DNA of 64,000 nucleotides from Sphingomonas sp. PP-CE-1A-559 (GCF_004340965.1 NZ_SLYA01000004.1:289693-353692), one strand, 5' to 3'. Shown: positions 36,023 to 44,280, counted from the first letter of the stretch. Notes: a model not told the origin generated them from the sequence alone. Translations and numbers: made by a program.

Positions 36023-36517
36023 ATGCGTCCTACCGCGTTCCTGTTGCTCGGCGGGGCGATCACCGCACCTGCCCTGTTGTCGCCCGCCGTTGCAGCGCCG
36101 CCCGGTGCGGTGACGATCACGATTCCGCGGCTCGACGTCGCCGAATATCATCGCCCCTATGTCGCGGTCTGGCTGGAGCCGGTCGGCGGCGGCGCGCCGC
36201 GCACGCTCGCGGTCTGGTATGATCTGAAGAAGCGCGGCAACGATCCCGGCACCAAATGGCTCGCGGACCTGCGCGCGTGGTGGCGCAAGGGCGGCCGCAG
36301 CATGACGATGCCCGCCGACGGCGTCAGCGGCGCGACGCGTGCGCCGGGCCAGTACACCATCCCCCTGCCCAACGACGTCAAACCCGGTCAGTATGTCCTC
36401 AACGTCGAGGCTGCGCGCGAGACCGGTGGTCGCGAACTCGTCTCCGTACCGCTTACCGCCGGAGCCCGCACCACGGGCAAGACCGAGCTCGGCGCCGTCG
36501 CCATCTCCGCCCGCTAA
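36023..36517 (+). CDS. DUF2271 exported protein with FMN-attachment motif
   Basis: 164 residues. The signal peptide (PTAFLLLGGAITAPALLSPAVAA) is followed by a DUF2271 domain: VAEYHRPYVAVWLEP, WYDLKKRGNDPG and LADLRAWWRKGGR. Residues 99-105 read DGVSGAT, matching the (D/N)-x-x-(S/T)-G-A-T pattern at which ApbE attaches FMN in NqrC, RnfG and FMN-binding domains, so Thr105 is the candidate attachment residue. The start has a GAGGGG RBS 11 bases after the PepSY stop. I infer a periplasmic flavoprotein. Confidence 0.85.
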   Translation: MRPTAFLLLGGAITAPALLSPAVAAPPGAVTITIPRLDVAEYHRPYVAVWLEPVGGGAPRTLAVWYDLKKRGNDPGTKWLADLRAWWRKGGRSMTMPADGVSGATRAPGQYTIPLPNDVKPGQYVLNVEAARETGGRELVSVPLTAGARTTGKTELGAVAISAR

Positions 36518-36527
36518 GGATCACAGC

Positions 36528-37367
36528 ATGAAGCCTTTTGTTGCACGCCTGATGGCCGCCGCTGCGCTGCTGTCGATCCCCGCCGCGCTGTCTGCGCACC
36601 GCATGTGGCTGTTGCCGTCGGCCACCGTGTTCTCAGGGACCGATGGCTGGGTGACGGTCGACGCCGCGGTCTCGAACGACCTGTTCTTCTTCGATCACCA
36701 GCCGCTCCGCCTTGACGGCATGAAGGTGTGGCAGCCCGACGGCAGCGAAGGCGCGTTGCAGAACGGCGCGACCGGGCGCTATCGCTCGGTGTTCGACGTC
36801 AAGCTCGACAAGCCCGGCACGTGGAAGATCGGCACGCAGATGTCCGCCGTCATGGGCAGCTTCAAGGTCGATGGCGTCGAGAAGCGCCTCGGCGGCCGTC
36901 GCGGTCCGCCGCAGCCGAACGCGCCCGCCCCGCTGACCGTCGCCGACATCCCCGCCAACGCGACTGACGTGAAGGTCACCGAGGTATCGGGCCGCAACGA
37001 GATCTTCGTGACCGCGGGCGCGCCGACCACCACCGTCTTCAAGCCGACCGGCAAGGGCCTTGAGTTCGCACCGATCACCCACCCCGACGAACTGGTCGCG
37101 GGCGAGACCGCCAAGTTCCGCTTCCTGGTGGACGGCAAACCCGCGACGGGGTTGAAGGTGACAGTGATTCCAGGCGGCAAGCGTTATCGCAATGAAGAGG
37201 GTGCGCGCGAACTGACCACTGGTGCGGACGGCGTGTTGAGCGTCTCGTGGCCGACCGCTGGGATGTACTGGCTCAACGCGACGCTGACCGACGCCAAGGC
37301 GACCACGCCGCGCGCGACCGAACGGCGGATGAGCTACGTCACGACGCTCGAAGTGCTCACGCCCTGA
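36528..37367 (+). CDS. DUF4198 periplasmic protein
   Basis: 279 residues, AAGGA RBS. Signal peptide (VARLMAAAALLSIPAALSA), then HRMWLLPSATVFSG, the conserved His-containing start of the mature DUF4198/NikM-like domain. Further on are PGTWKIGTQM, DELVAGETAKFRFLVDGKPA and SWPTAGMYWLNATL, the paired beta-sandwich pattern. A metal-related role is often suggested for the family; here the neighbours argue for partnership with the flavinylated DUF2271 protein. The stop is a single TGA in the same frame as the next gene. Confidence 0.85.
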   Translation: MKPFVARLMAAAALLSIPAALSAHRMWLLPSATVFSGTDGWVTVDAAVSNDLFFFDHQPLRLDGMKVWQPDGSEGALQNGATGRYRSVFDVKLDKPGTWKIGTQMSAVMGSFKVDGVEKRLGGRRGPPQPNAPAPLTVADIPANATDVKVTEVSGRNEIFVTAGAPTTTVFKPTGKGLEFAPITHPDELVAGETAKFRFLVDGKPATGLKVTVIPGGKRYRNEEGARELTTGADGVLSVSWPTAGMYWLNATLTDAKATTPRATERRMSYVTTLEVLTP

Positions 37368-37391
37368 GGCGTGCGGCGTGAGTTTGACGGC

Positions 37392-38363
37392 ATGAGGATC
37401 GCGCTGCCGCTGACGATCGACGCCGCGGCGTTCGCGGCGCGCGATCCGTCGGCGGTGGTGCTTGATCTGCACGGCGAGACGATGGGGACGTCGTGGAGCG
37501 TGCGCTTCGCTGCGCCCGCCGGTACCGACCCGTCGCCGATCCGGTCCGCGATCACCGCGCGGCTGGCCGGGCTCGTCGCGGAGATGAGCCACTGGGCGCC
37601 GAACTCGCTCCTGTCGCGCTTCAACCGGTCGCCGAGCGGCACCTGGACGACGCTCGCACCCGACTTCGCGCACGTCATGACGCGCGGCCTCGCGATCGCC
37701 GCGATAACCGGCGGCGCGTTCGATCCGACGATCGGCAGGCTCGTCGATGCCTGGGGGTTCGGCCCCATCCCCGTCGCCTGCCCCCCCGGCACACTCGAAA
37801 TCGAGAAAGCGCGCGCGACATCGGGCTGGTCCCGGCTCTCGTTCGCCCCCACCGGCGCGCACCTCCGCCAACCCGGCGGCACCGCGCTCGACCTGTCGGG
37901 GATCGCCAAGGGCCACGCGGTCGACGCCGTCGCCGACCTGCTGCACGACGCCGGTATCACGAACGCACTGGTCGAGATCGGCGGCGAACTCGTCGGTCGC
38001 GGCATCCGGCCGGACGGCGACCCCTGGTGGGTCGACCTTGAAAGCCCGCCCGGCCTGACACTCCCCCCGCTCCGAATCGCGCTGCACGGCCAAGCGGTGG
38101 CGACCTCCGGCGACTACCGTCGCGGCGCCCACACGCTAGATCCACGCACCGGACGCCCGATCGACACCGGCGTCGTCTCCGCCAGCGTCATCCACGAGAC
38201 CGCGCTCGACGCCGACGCCTGGGCGACCGCACTCACCGTGCTCGGCCCGGACGGCTTCGACCTTGCGCGAAATCACGGCATCGCCGCTCGCCTCATCACC
38301 GAAATCGGCGGCACCACGTGCGAATACCTAACCCCCGCACTCGCCGCCATGCTCGCAGACTGA
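37392..38363 (+). CDS. apbE: FAD:protein FMN transferase
   Basis: 323 residues from the ATG at 37392 (a GTG at 37371 is possible). ApbE transfers FMN from FAD to Thr/Ser of target proteins with Mg2+. Motifs are ETMGTSWSVRF, MSHWAPNSLLSRFN, GGAFDPTIGRLVDAWGFGP, LDLSGIAKGHAVDAVADLL, VEIGGELVGRG and ALDADAWATAL. No signal peptide or lipobox is visible, unlike most periplasmic ApbEs. It directly follows the DUF4198 gene in the same frame. Confidence 0.92.
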   Translation: MRIALPLTIDAAAFAARDPSAVVLDLHGETMGTSWSVRFAAPAGTDPSPIRSAITARLAGLVAEMSHWAPNSLLSRFNRSPSGTWTTLAPDFAHVMTRGLAIAAITGGAFDPTIGRLVDAWGFGPIPVACPPGTLEIEKARATSGWSRLSFAPTGAHLRQPGGTALDLSGIAKGHAVDAVADLLHDAGITNALVEIGGELVGRGIRPDGDPWWVDLESPPGLTLPPLRIALHGQAVATSGDYRRGAHTLDPRTGRPIDTGVVSASVIHETALDADAWATALTVLGPDGFDLARNHGIAARLITEIGGTTCEYLTPALAAMLAD

Positions 38364-38387
38364 CAGCTTACAACCGAGCGTCTCCCA

Positions 38388-38441
38388 GTTTCCCCGCGAA
38401 GGCGGGGACCCAGACTGGACTCCCGCCTTCGCGGGAGAACA
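38388..38441. repeat. Family C palindromic repeat pair, copy C2
   Basis: GTTTCCCCGCGAAGGCGGGG, ACCCAGACTGGAC, then the inverse arm GCCTTCGCGGGAGAACA. The two arms differ by the tetranucleotide CCCC versus TCCC, as in copies C3 and C4. It lies in the 171-base gap after apbE. Confidence 0.9.
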
Positions 38442-38534
38442 AAGCCTAACTACGTCGGATTGCACCGCCCCACCTCCGAGTGACTTCACCCCCACGACGC
38501 TACCCGATCCCGCCGTCGCGCGTTACCAAAGCCA

Positions 38535-39296
38535 ATGACCGACGCGCTTCCCCCCGCCATCCCCGCCGCGACGCTCGTCATCTTCCGCGACACGCCGGCC
38601 GGTCCCCCGGAACTGCTGATGGTCGAGCGTGCGAAGGCGATGGCGTTCGCGGGCGGCGCACTGGTATTCCCTGGCGGCCGCGTCGATCCCGGCGATCATG
38701 CACTGGCGGCCGTACTAGGCTCACCCGGCGACGAAACCGCTGCGCGCATCGCCGCGATCCGCGAGACGATAGAGGAGGCCGGCCTGCCGATCGGCCTGTC
38801 CCCGATGCCCTCCATCCATGCCTTCGAGCAGTTGCGCGCCGCCCTTCACGCCGGAACCGCGTTCGGCGAAGCGTTGGCGGAAGCAGGCACATCCCTCGAC
38901 CTCGAAACGCTCGAGTATTTCGCCCGCTGGCGGCCAGCACACGCCCATGCGCGCATCTTCGACACGCGCTTCTATCTCGCCCGCCTGCCCGCCGAGGCCC
39001 CTGCGGCGCGGGTCGACGAGACCGAAAACGTCCGCCTGTTCTGGGCCACCGCCGCGTACATTCTTACCGAGACCGACGCCGGCCGCGCGACGATCATCTT
39101 CCCGACCCGCCGCAATCTCGAACGTATCGCGCAGTTCGCCGATTTCGACGCTGCGGTCGCTGACGCCCGCGCGCATCCGATCCGCACCGTCACGCCGTGG
39201 ACCGAGATACGCGACGGCGTCGAGCATCTCTGCATCCCCGACGACCTCGGTTATCCGATAACGTCGGAGCCGATGTCGGACGCGGTGCGCGGCTGA
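38535..39296 (+). CDS. NUDIX hydrolase (NUDT19-like)
   Basis: 253 residues. The Nudix box is stretched as in the NUDT19/NUDT7 branch: FPGGRVD...AARIAAIRETIEEAGL, with the metal-binding REt.EE helix near residue 77. N-terminal strands are AATLVIFRDT and ELLMVERA. Relatives hydrolyse CoA or other nucleoside diphosphate derivatives. The stop is 1 base before the next gene start, so the pair is co-transcribed. Confidence 0.88.
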   Translation: MTDALPPAIPAATLVIFRDTPAGPPELLMVERAKAMAFAGGALVFPGGRVDPGDHALAAVLGSPGDETAARIAAIRETIEEAGLPIGLSPMPSIHAFEQLRAALHAGTAFGEALAEAGTSLDLETLEYFARWRPAHAHARIFDTRFYLARLPAEAPAARVDETENVRLFWATAAYILTETDAGRATIIFPTRRNLERIAQFADFDAAVADARAHPIRTVTPWTEIRDGVEHLCIPDDLGYPITSEPMSDAVRG

Positions 39297-39297
39297 C

Positions 39298-40026
39298 ATG
39301 CGCGCGGTGCGGAGGACGATCGGGTGGCTAGTCGCGCTGGTCGTCACCGCGACGCTGGCGCTGATGCTGTGGGCGAGCCTGCGCGGACGGCCGCAGGACG
39401 TGCCTTGGGCGCCGCTCGATCTCGGCCAGCCGATTGGACTGTTCACGGGCCGCAAGCTCACTGCGCTGACCGAAGACTTTCCGCAATGCCGCGCGCTGCT
39501 CGACCGCGCCGGCGTCCGCTACACCGTCTTGCCGCCGCGCAAGGGCGAGGGGCAATGCGGCTATGCAGACGGCGTGCGGCTAACCGGCGGTGCTCGAAAG
39601 ATCGCCTTCGCACCTGTCGGGTTGGGCGTCGCCTGTCCGGTCGCCGCGGCGCTGGCGATGTGGGAATGGAACATCGTCCAGCCTGCCGCCGAACGTCACT
39701 TCGGCGCACGCGTCGCGACGATCGATCATTTCGGCAGCTATAGTTGCCGCCGCATCGCCGGCAGCCATTCGAGCAACTGGAGCGAACACTCGACCGCCGA
39801 CGCGGTCGACATCGCCGGCTTCCGCCTGACCGACGGCACCCGCATCACCGTCGCGCGAGACTGGACGGGCGACGATCCCAAAGCCGCATTCCTCCGCGAC
39901 GTCCGCGACGGTGCATGCCAGCTGTTCGCGACGACGCTGTCTCCTGAGTACAACGCCGCGCACGCCGATCACCTGCATCTCGACCAGGCGAACCGCGGCG
40001 CCACCGGCTGGCGCGCGTGCCGGTAG
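39298..40026 (+). CDS. Extensin-like family protein (membrane anchored)
   Basis: 242 residues. An N-terminal membrane anchor (IGWLVALVVTATLALMLWAS) precedes the bacterial extensin-like C-terminal domain: CRALLDRAGVRYT, ACPVAAALAMWEWNIVQPAA, SYSCRRIAGSHSSNWSEHSTADAVDIAGF and HADHLHLD. The HS..A.D and H.DH.H pattern resembles metal-dependent peptidase sites of the D-Ala-D-Ala/M15 type, but enzyme activity is not shown. It likely acts in the periplasm on cell-wall material. Confidence 0.85.
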   Translation: MRAVRRTIGWLVALVVTATLALMLWASLRGRPQDVPWAPLDLGQPIGLFTGRKLTALTEDFPQCRALLDRAGVRYTVLPPRKGEGQCGYADGVRLTGGARKIAFAPVGLGVACPVAAALAMWEWNIVQPAAERHFGARVATIDHFGSYSCRRIAGSHSSNWSEHSTADAVDIAGFRLTDGTRITVARDWTGDDPKAAFLRDVRDGACQLFATTLSPEYNAAHADHLHLDQANRGATGWRACR

Positions 40027-40045
40027 TTTGGCGAGAGAGGACCTA

Positions 40046-40171
40046 TCCTCCCCCGCAAGGGGGAGGTGGCTGGCGCTTGCCAGACGGAGGGGGAGGTAAG
40101 CGCCAACCCCCGCTTCGTGTCCCCCCCCTCCGTCGCCTACGGCGCCACCTCCCCCTGGCGGGGGAGGATCA
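40046..40171. repeat. Family B palindromic repeat pair, copy B5
   Basis: ATCCTCCCCCGCAAGGGGGA and the inverse, each followed inward by GGTGGCTGGCGCTTGCCAGA or the complement, with GACGGAGGGGGAGGTAAG bordering the core. Arms match copy B3 almost base for base. It fills the gap between convergent genes. Confidence 0.92.
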
Positions 40172-40178
40172 GGAGGGG

Positions 40179-40733
40179 TCAACTCGCCAGCGTCGTCCCC
40201 GAATCCACCTTCTCGACCCAGTACGGAAAGAACGCCGGCTGCCGGTTCGACCAGCCCGACGCGGTCGCCGCCGCCTCGCTGATCGACTGGAGCAGCTTCC
40301 GCCGCAGTTCCGGATGCAGATGCGGGAGCGCCGCCGCCGCGCAGAACGCCGACGGCAACCACGGCCGAACCTCAGCCCCGATCAACCGCTCGTACAGGAA
40401 CCGCAACGCCGAGAAACTCGTCAGCCGCCCCTGCCCCAGGTCGAACGCAACCAGCGTCATCAGCGGCGCCAGAAACGGCTCGATCGCGTCGAGCCCGCTA
40501 TCGTCCGGCACCATCGCGCGCAGATCGGGGAGGTTGTTGTAGAGCCGCGCCTGCGCCCGGATGCTCGCCGCCTCGACCACGTCGCGCGACCAGCGCTGCA
40601 TCGCGTCCTCGCGGTCCAGGCCTACGTCGAGCGAACGCCGGATATACCGCTGCGTCGAACTCGGAAAAGCCGCGAATTCCTTCATCTCGGCGAGGGTCAT
40701 CGACCCCTGTGCCGGTTTCATTCTGGAAGCCAT
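40179..40733 (-). CDS. Conserved hypothetical protein
   Basis: 184 residues, mostly helical and soluble, without signal peptide. Regions such as MKEFAAFPSSTQRYIRRSLDVG, DREDAMQRWSRDVVEAA and LTSFSALRFLYERLIGAEVRPW suggest a globular helical protein; I do not recognise a named family. Two further in-frame Met codons (residues 5 and 12) leave the start uncertain. It has its own transcript with a repeat element at its 3' side. Confidence 0.65.
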   Translation of the reverse strand: MASRMKPAQGSMTLAEMKEFAAFPSSTQRYIRRSLDVGLDREDAMQRWSRDVVEAASIRAQARLYNNLPDLRAMVPDDSGLDAIEPFLAPLMTLVAFDLGQGRLTSFSALRFLYERLIGAEVRPWLPSAFCAAAALPHLHPELRRKLLQSISEAAATASGWSNRQPAFFPYWVEKVDSGTTLAS

Positions 40734-40914
40734 GTCGTCACCCCGCTCGCGTCAAGGAACCGGCAGACTATGCGCTCGGATGGTTAACAACGACCCTATC
40801 GCGCGTCATCTTTCCGTAACACCAAGCGACCATGAAAGCTGTTGCGCTGCAACAAGGCTGCGACGAACCGAACGAAACTAAGCGATTTGATCGTCTTGCG
40901 AGGTGTTTGGGCAA

Positions 40915-40945
40915 CAAAAAAGCGCCGGTCGTTGCCGACCGACGC
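40915..40945 (-). terminator. Rho-independent terminator (minus strand)
   Basis: Read on the minus strand, GCGTCGGTCG-GCAA-CGACCGGCGC is a 10-base-pair stem (one G-T pair) followed by TTTTTTG. It lies 25 bases after the stop of the 99-residue protein gene. Confidence 0.82.
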
Positions 40946-40969
40946 CCGTTCGTTGAGCAGATGCGAGGG

Positions 40970-41269
40970 TTACGCCTGCTTTTCGCGCAGCGCCCGCTCG
41001 GCGTCCTCGTCATAGCCCGACGACTTGGCTGGCTCGGTGCCCGACCCCGGCTGCGTCGCCGAAATCGGATCGCTGCCGTCCATCGACTCGTCGAGCCCGT
41101 TGTCGAGACGTGCGTCGGCGCTGTCTGGGTTCTTCTGCAGGCGCTTGCCGATCGACTTGTCCTGGCCCGCTTCCTGGCGCGGATCACGACCCGAGCTCTT
41201 GCCCTCCGCATCCTTGTCGTCGGGCGCTACGGACAGGCTATCCAACGCGCTCTTGTCTATGTCGGTCAT
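40970..41269 (-). CDS. Small, highly charged, probably disordered protein
   Basis: 99 residues, rich in Asp, Glu, Lys, Ser and Gly with almost no hydrophobic core (for example DDKDAEGKSSGRDPRQEAGQ). No signal or membrane segment. A strong terminator follows directly, and coding-frame base composition fits a real gene. Such proteins in sphingomonads are of unknown role; a stress or hydration role would only be a guess. Confidence 0.62.
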   Translation of the reverse strand: MTDIDKSALDSLSVAPDDKDAEGKSSGRDPRQEAGQDKSIGKRLQKNPDSADARLDNGLDESMDGSDPISATQPGSGTEPAKSSGYDEDAERALREKQA

Positions 41270-41350
41270 TGCGACGTCCCTTTTTAATCTTGGCGATGAC
41301 CAACGGTCGAAGCGTTGTTTGTTTCCCGGCGAAGGGCTCCGCGGGGCGGC

Positions 41351-42130
41351 TCAATCGAGCGGCGTCACCTTCACGGTCTGCTCCCACAGATACGCCTGAC
41401 CAAACACCGTCATGAACGCGATATCGGTCGCATCGCGCCCCACGCAGACCCGCGCGATATCGCTGCACGTCGCCATCTTCGTCGCATCGATCAACCGCCA
41501 GTCGCCTGCGAGCCACAGCTCCGCCACCGCATGGAAGTCGGGCGGATCGACGCCCGGCGCATAGGCCGAGACGCACCGCGCCGGAATTCCGCCCGCACGC
41601 GCGAGCGACACCAGCAGATGCGAATAATCACGGCACACCCCCGACCGCGATGCAAACGTATCGAGCGCAGTCGTTTCCCCGCTGCTCGACCCACAGCGAT
41701 AGTCGAGCGACTGGTAAACCCACTCGGTCAGCGCCGCCGCCAGCGGACCGCCTTCCAGCCCGCCGAACTCACGCGCAACGAAGCCCTCGAAGCGGTCCGA
41801 CGGACAATAACGGCTCGGCATTAGATACGGCGTCAGCTCGCCGTCAAGCATTCGCGGCGGCGTTGCCGGATACAGCTCGAGCTGCACCCGCTCGCGATTT
41901 ACGGCGACGATGGCCTTATACTCGGCCGTGAATCGCCCGTGCCCACGAGACCAGCAACGTTGCCCGATCCCGTCCTCGCCGCGCACCGCCCGAATCGGAC
42001 TGTCGGACCACAGGATAAGGGACTCGGACTCGATCTTCTGGTCGACCATCGCCGCAGCCTCGATCTGGAGGAGCACGTCGGCATCCCCCGCAATCCCGTA
42101 ATCCAGACGCACGTCGATCGAGAGCCGCAT
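41351..42130 (-). CDS. Transglutaminase-like cysteine protease family protein
   Basis: About 259 residues. The N-terminal beta domain (about 1-100) of bacterial transglutaminase-like proteins is followed by the papain-like core: SGVCRDYSHLLVSLAR (catalytic Cys), DFHAVAELWL (His) and WRLIDATKM (Asp). No signal peptide, so cytoplasmic. Such proteins often pair with alpha-E and circularly permuted ATP-grasp proteins, but none is here. Met at 42130 is preferred to one four codons earlier because the latter has no spaced RBS. Confidence 0.88.
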   Translation of the reverse strand: MRLSIDVRLDYGIAGDADVLLQIEAAAMVDQKIESESLILWSDSPIRAVRGEDGIGQRCWSRGHGRFTAEYKAIVAVNRERVQLELYPATPPRMLDGELTPYLMPSRYCPSDRFEGFVAREFGGLEGGPLAAALTEWVYQSLDYRCGSSSGETTALDTFASRSGVCRDYSHLLVSLARAGGIPARCVSAYAPGVDPPDFHAVAELWLAGDWRLIDATKMATCSDIARVCVGRDATDIAFMTVFGQAYLWEQTVKVTPLD

Positions 42131-42161
42131 TGCGCGTCCCATTCCTGTTTCAAGGCCAAAG

Positions 42162-42192
42162 AAAAAGGGCCCGACGGTGTCCCGCCGAGCCC
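42162..42192 (-). terminator. Rho-independent terminator (minus strand)
   Basis: On the minus strand GGGCTCGGCGG and CCGTCGGGCCC pair (with G-T wobbles) around GACA, then TTTTTC. It ends transcription of the Bax-inhibitor-like gene. Confidence 0.75.
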
Positions 42193-42218
42193 TGCGTTCG
42201 TCACACCCTTAGCGGGAG

Positions 42219-42968
42219 TTAGTTGCGGCTGCTACCAAACAGACGCAGCACGAACATGAACATGTTGATGAAGTCGAGATACAGGCTCAGCGCCGACATG
42301 ATGACGACCTTGCCGACCATGTCCGTACCAGCGACCTGCGCATACAGGCTCTTGGTGCGCTGCGTGTCGTAGGCGGTGAGGCCCGCGAACAGCAGCACGC
42401 CGATGCCGCTGATGACCAGCTGCATCACGCCCGACTGCAGGAACATGTTGATCAGGCTCGCGACCAGCAGGCCGACGACACCGATGATCAGGAACGTCCC
42501 GAACGCCGACAGGTCGCGCTTGGTGGTGTAGCCGTACAGGCTGAGACCAGCGAAACCGGCTGCGGTGGCGAAAAATGCACCCGCGATCGACGTGCCGCTA
42601 TAGACCAGGAAGATGGTCGACATCGACAGGCCCATCAACACGGCAAAGCCCCAGAAGAGCATCTGCATCGTACCGGTCGACATCCGGTTCTGGCCGAAGC
42701 TCATGCCGAACACGATCGCGAGCGGCGAGAACATGATGACGTACTTCAGGATGCCACCGCTCGTGAACACCTGTGCGGCGAGCGACTCTGCGCCGCCCCA
42801 TGCGAACAGCATCGCGACGATGCCGGTGAGCAGGACTGCAGAACCCATGTAGTTATACACGGACAACATGTACGAACGGAGACCAGCGTCATAGGCCTCG
42901 GTACGCTGGCCCGTGGCCGACGTTCCGAACGGCGCGGCGCGGGGCTGGGGGTCAGACCAATTAGCCAT
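42219..42968 (-). CDS. Bax inhibitor-1/YccA family membrane protein
   Basis: 249 residues, seven transmembrane segments after a hydrophilic N-terminus of about 45 residues. Typical stretches are LRSYMLSVYNYMG, FLVYSGTSIAGAFFATAAGFAGLSLYGYTTKRDL and GLTAYDTQRTKSLY near the C-terminal Asp pair region that in BsYetJ senses pH. Possibly a calcium-leak channel. The start at 42968 (ANWSDPQ) has an AAGGAGC RBS; a longer frame start is rejected. Confidence 0.92.
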   Translation of the reverse strand: MANWSDPQPRAAPFGTSATGQRTEAYDAGLRSYMLSVYNYMGSAVLLTGIVAMLFAWGGAESLAAQVFTSGGILKYVIMFSPLAIVFGMSFGQNRMSTGTMQMLFWGFAVLMGLSMSTIFLVYSGTSIAGAFFATAAGFAGLSLYGYTTKRDLSAFGTFLIIGVVGLLVASLINMFLQSGVMQLVISGIGVLLFAGLTAYDTQRTKSLYAQVAGTDMVGKVVIMSALSLYLDFINMFMFVLRLFGSSRN

Positions 42969-43090
42969 TGTGAAATCAGCTCCTTTGTCCGGCATGGTGC
43001 CGGTTACGATGAATATCGTCTTTTACAGGACGCTTTTCAAGCAGAGTGGTTGCATCGGCATGGTGGTTCGCGGTTAACCTGCCGCAATCC

Positions 43091-43648
43091 ATGATCCGCC
43101 TTTTCGTCGCCCTCCGCCCGCCGCCCGCTATCCGTCAGAGCTTGCTCGACATAATGGAGGGCGTCCCATCCGCACGCTGGCAGGACGAGGAGCAGCTGCA
43201 CGTGACGCTGCGCTTCATCGGCGAGGTCGAACGACCGGTCGCGGAGGACGCCGCAGTCGCTTTGAGCCAGATCGTAGCACCGGTCCCGAGCGTGACGCTC
43301 GCCGGAGTCGGCCGCTTCGAGAAGCGCGGACGGACCGATACGCTCTGGGCCGGCGTAACGCCCCCCGACGCGCTCGGCGCGCTCCACCGCAAGGTCGACC
43401 AGGCGTGCGTTCGCGCCGGCCTACCGCCCGAACATCGCGCCTATCTCCCGCACATCACCGTTGCACGACTGGCACGGTCGGCGGGTGTCGCGTTCGCGAT
43501 CGAGGACTGGCTGGCGACGCATGCTGCACTGTCGAGCGCGCCCTTCCCGCTACCCCATCTCGTGCTGTACCAGAGCCATCTCGGCCGCGACGGCGCGACG
43601 TACGAACCCGTCGCTCGCTGGGCGCTCGATACCGGGGGTGGAACCTGA
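43091..43648 (+). CDS. thpR: RNA 2',3'-cyclic phosphodiesterase
   Basis: 185 residues of the 2H phosphoesterase (LigT-like) family, opening 2',3'-cyclic phosphates on RNA ends. The two HxT/S motifs are HVTLRFIG (near residue 37) and HITVARL (near 122). The start ATG at 43091 gives IRLFVALRPPPAI, the standard N-terminus; an earlier ATG at 43046 is rejected. The Cu/Zn SOD gene starts 43 bases downstream. Confidence 0.92.
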   Translation: MIRLFVALRPPPAIRQSLLDIMEGVPSARWQDEEQLHVTLRFIGEVERPVAEDAAVALSQIVAPVPSVTLAGVGRFEKRGRTDTLWAGVTPPDALGALHRKVDQACVRAGLPPEHRAYLPHITVARLARSAGVAFAIEDWLATHAALSSAPFPLPHLVLYQSHLGRDGATYEPVARWALDTGGGT

Positions 43649-43691
43649 GCCACGGCCAAGGGTTCGCCAAGAGACAACAGGGAGAGACACT

Positions 43692-44228
43692 ATGCGGATT
43701 GCGACACTGGCACTGCTCGGCGCGGCGACGATCGGGCTGACCGCCTGCGAGAAGACTGGCATGGAGACCGGCGCACCCGTCGCAGGCGGCCAGCGCGCCA
43801 CCGCCACGCTCCAGACCGCGACCGGCACCGACGTCGGCCGCGCCACCGCCACCGAAGTCGCGGGCGGCCTCCGCTTCACGCTCGACGCGAAGGCGATGCC
43901 CCCCGGCACGCATGGCGCGCACATCCACATGGTCGGCCGCTGCGACGCCCCCGACTTCACGACCGCGGGCGGCCACTGGAACCCGACCGGCATGAAGCAT
44001 GGCAGCATGAACCCGCAGGGCCCGCATGAGGGCGACCTGCCCAACCTCGTGATCGGCACCGACGGTCGCGGCACGATCGGGATCACGGTCCCAAGCGCGA
44101 CGATGGCGGGTTTGATGGATACGGACGGCTCGGCATTCGTGGTGCATGCGGGTCCGGACGACTTGATGACCGACCCAGCCGGTAACAGCGGCGGGCGGAT
44201 CGCCTGCGGAGTGTTCCAGGCGGGGTAA
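43692..44228 (+). CDS. sodC: Cu/Zn superoxide dismutase family lipoprotein
   Basis: 178 residues. Lipobox IGLTAC with Cys19 as the lipid site, so a periplasm-facing lipoprotein. Metal and active-site signatures are GTHGAHIHMVGRC, GGHWNPTG, HEGDLPNL, FVVHAGPDDLMTDPAGNSGGRIACGV, including the Cys pair for the disulfide and the Arg near the C-terminus. It should dismutate superoxide in the periplasm. The start has a GGAGAG RBS. Confidence 0.93.
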   Translation: MRIATLALLGAATIGLTACEKTGMETGAPVAGGQRATATLQTATGTDVGRATATEVAGGLRFTLDAKAMPPGTHGAHIHMVGRCDAPDFTTAGGHWNPTGMKHGSMNPQGPHEGDLPNLVIGTDGRGTIGITVPSATMAGLMDTDGSAFVVHAGPDDLMTDPAGNSGGRIACGVFQAG

Positions 44229-44280
44229 GCGTGTAGCCCCTTCTGACGCTTCGGGAGGGGCGCGTTCGCTTGTATAATTT

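Noticed and set aside
36633..38132. Long minus-strand frame opposite DUF4198 and apbE
   Set aside because: Same effect: antisense of genes with obvious families; no RBS and no recognisable domain.
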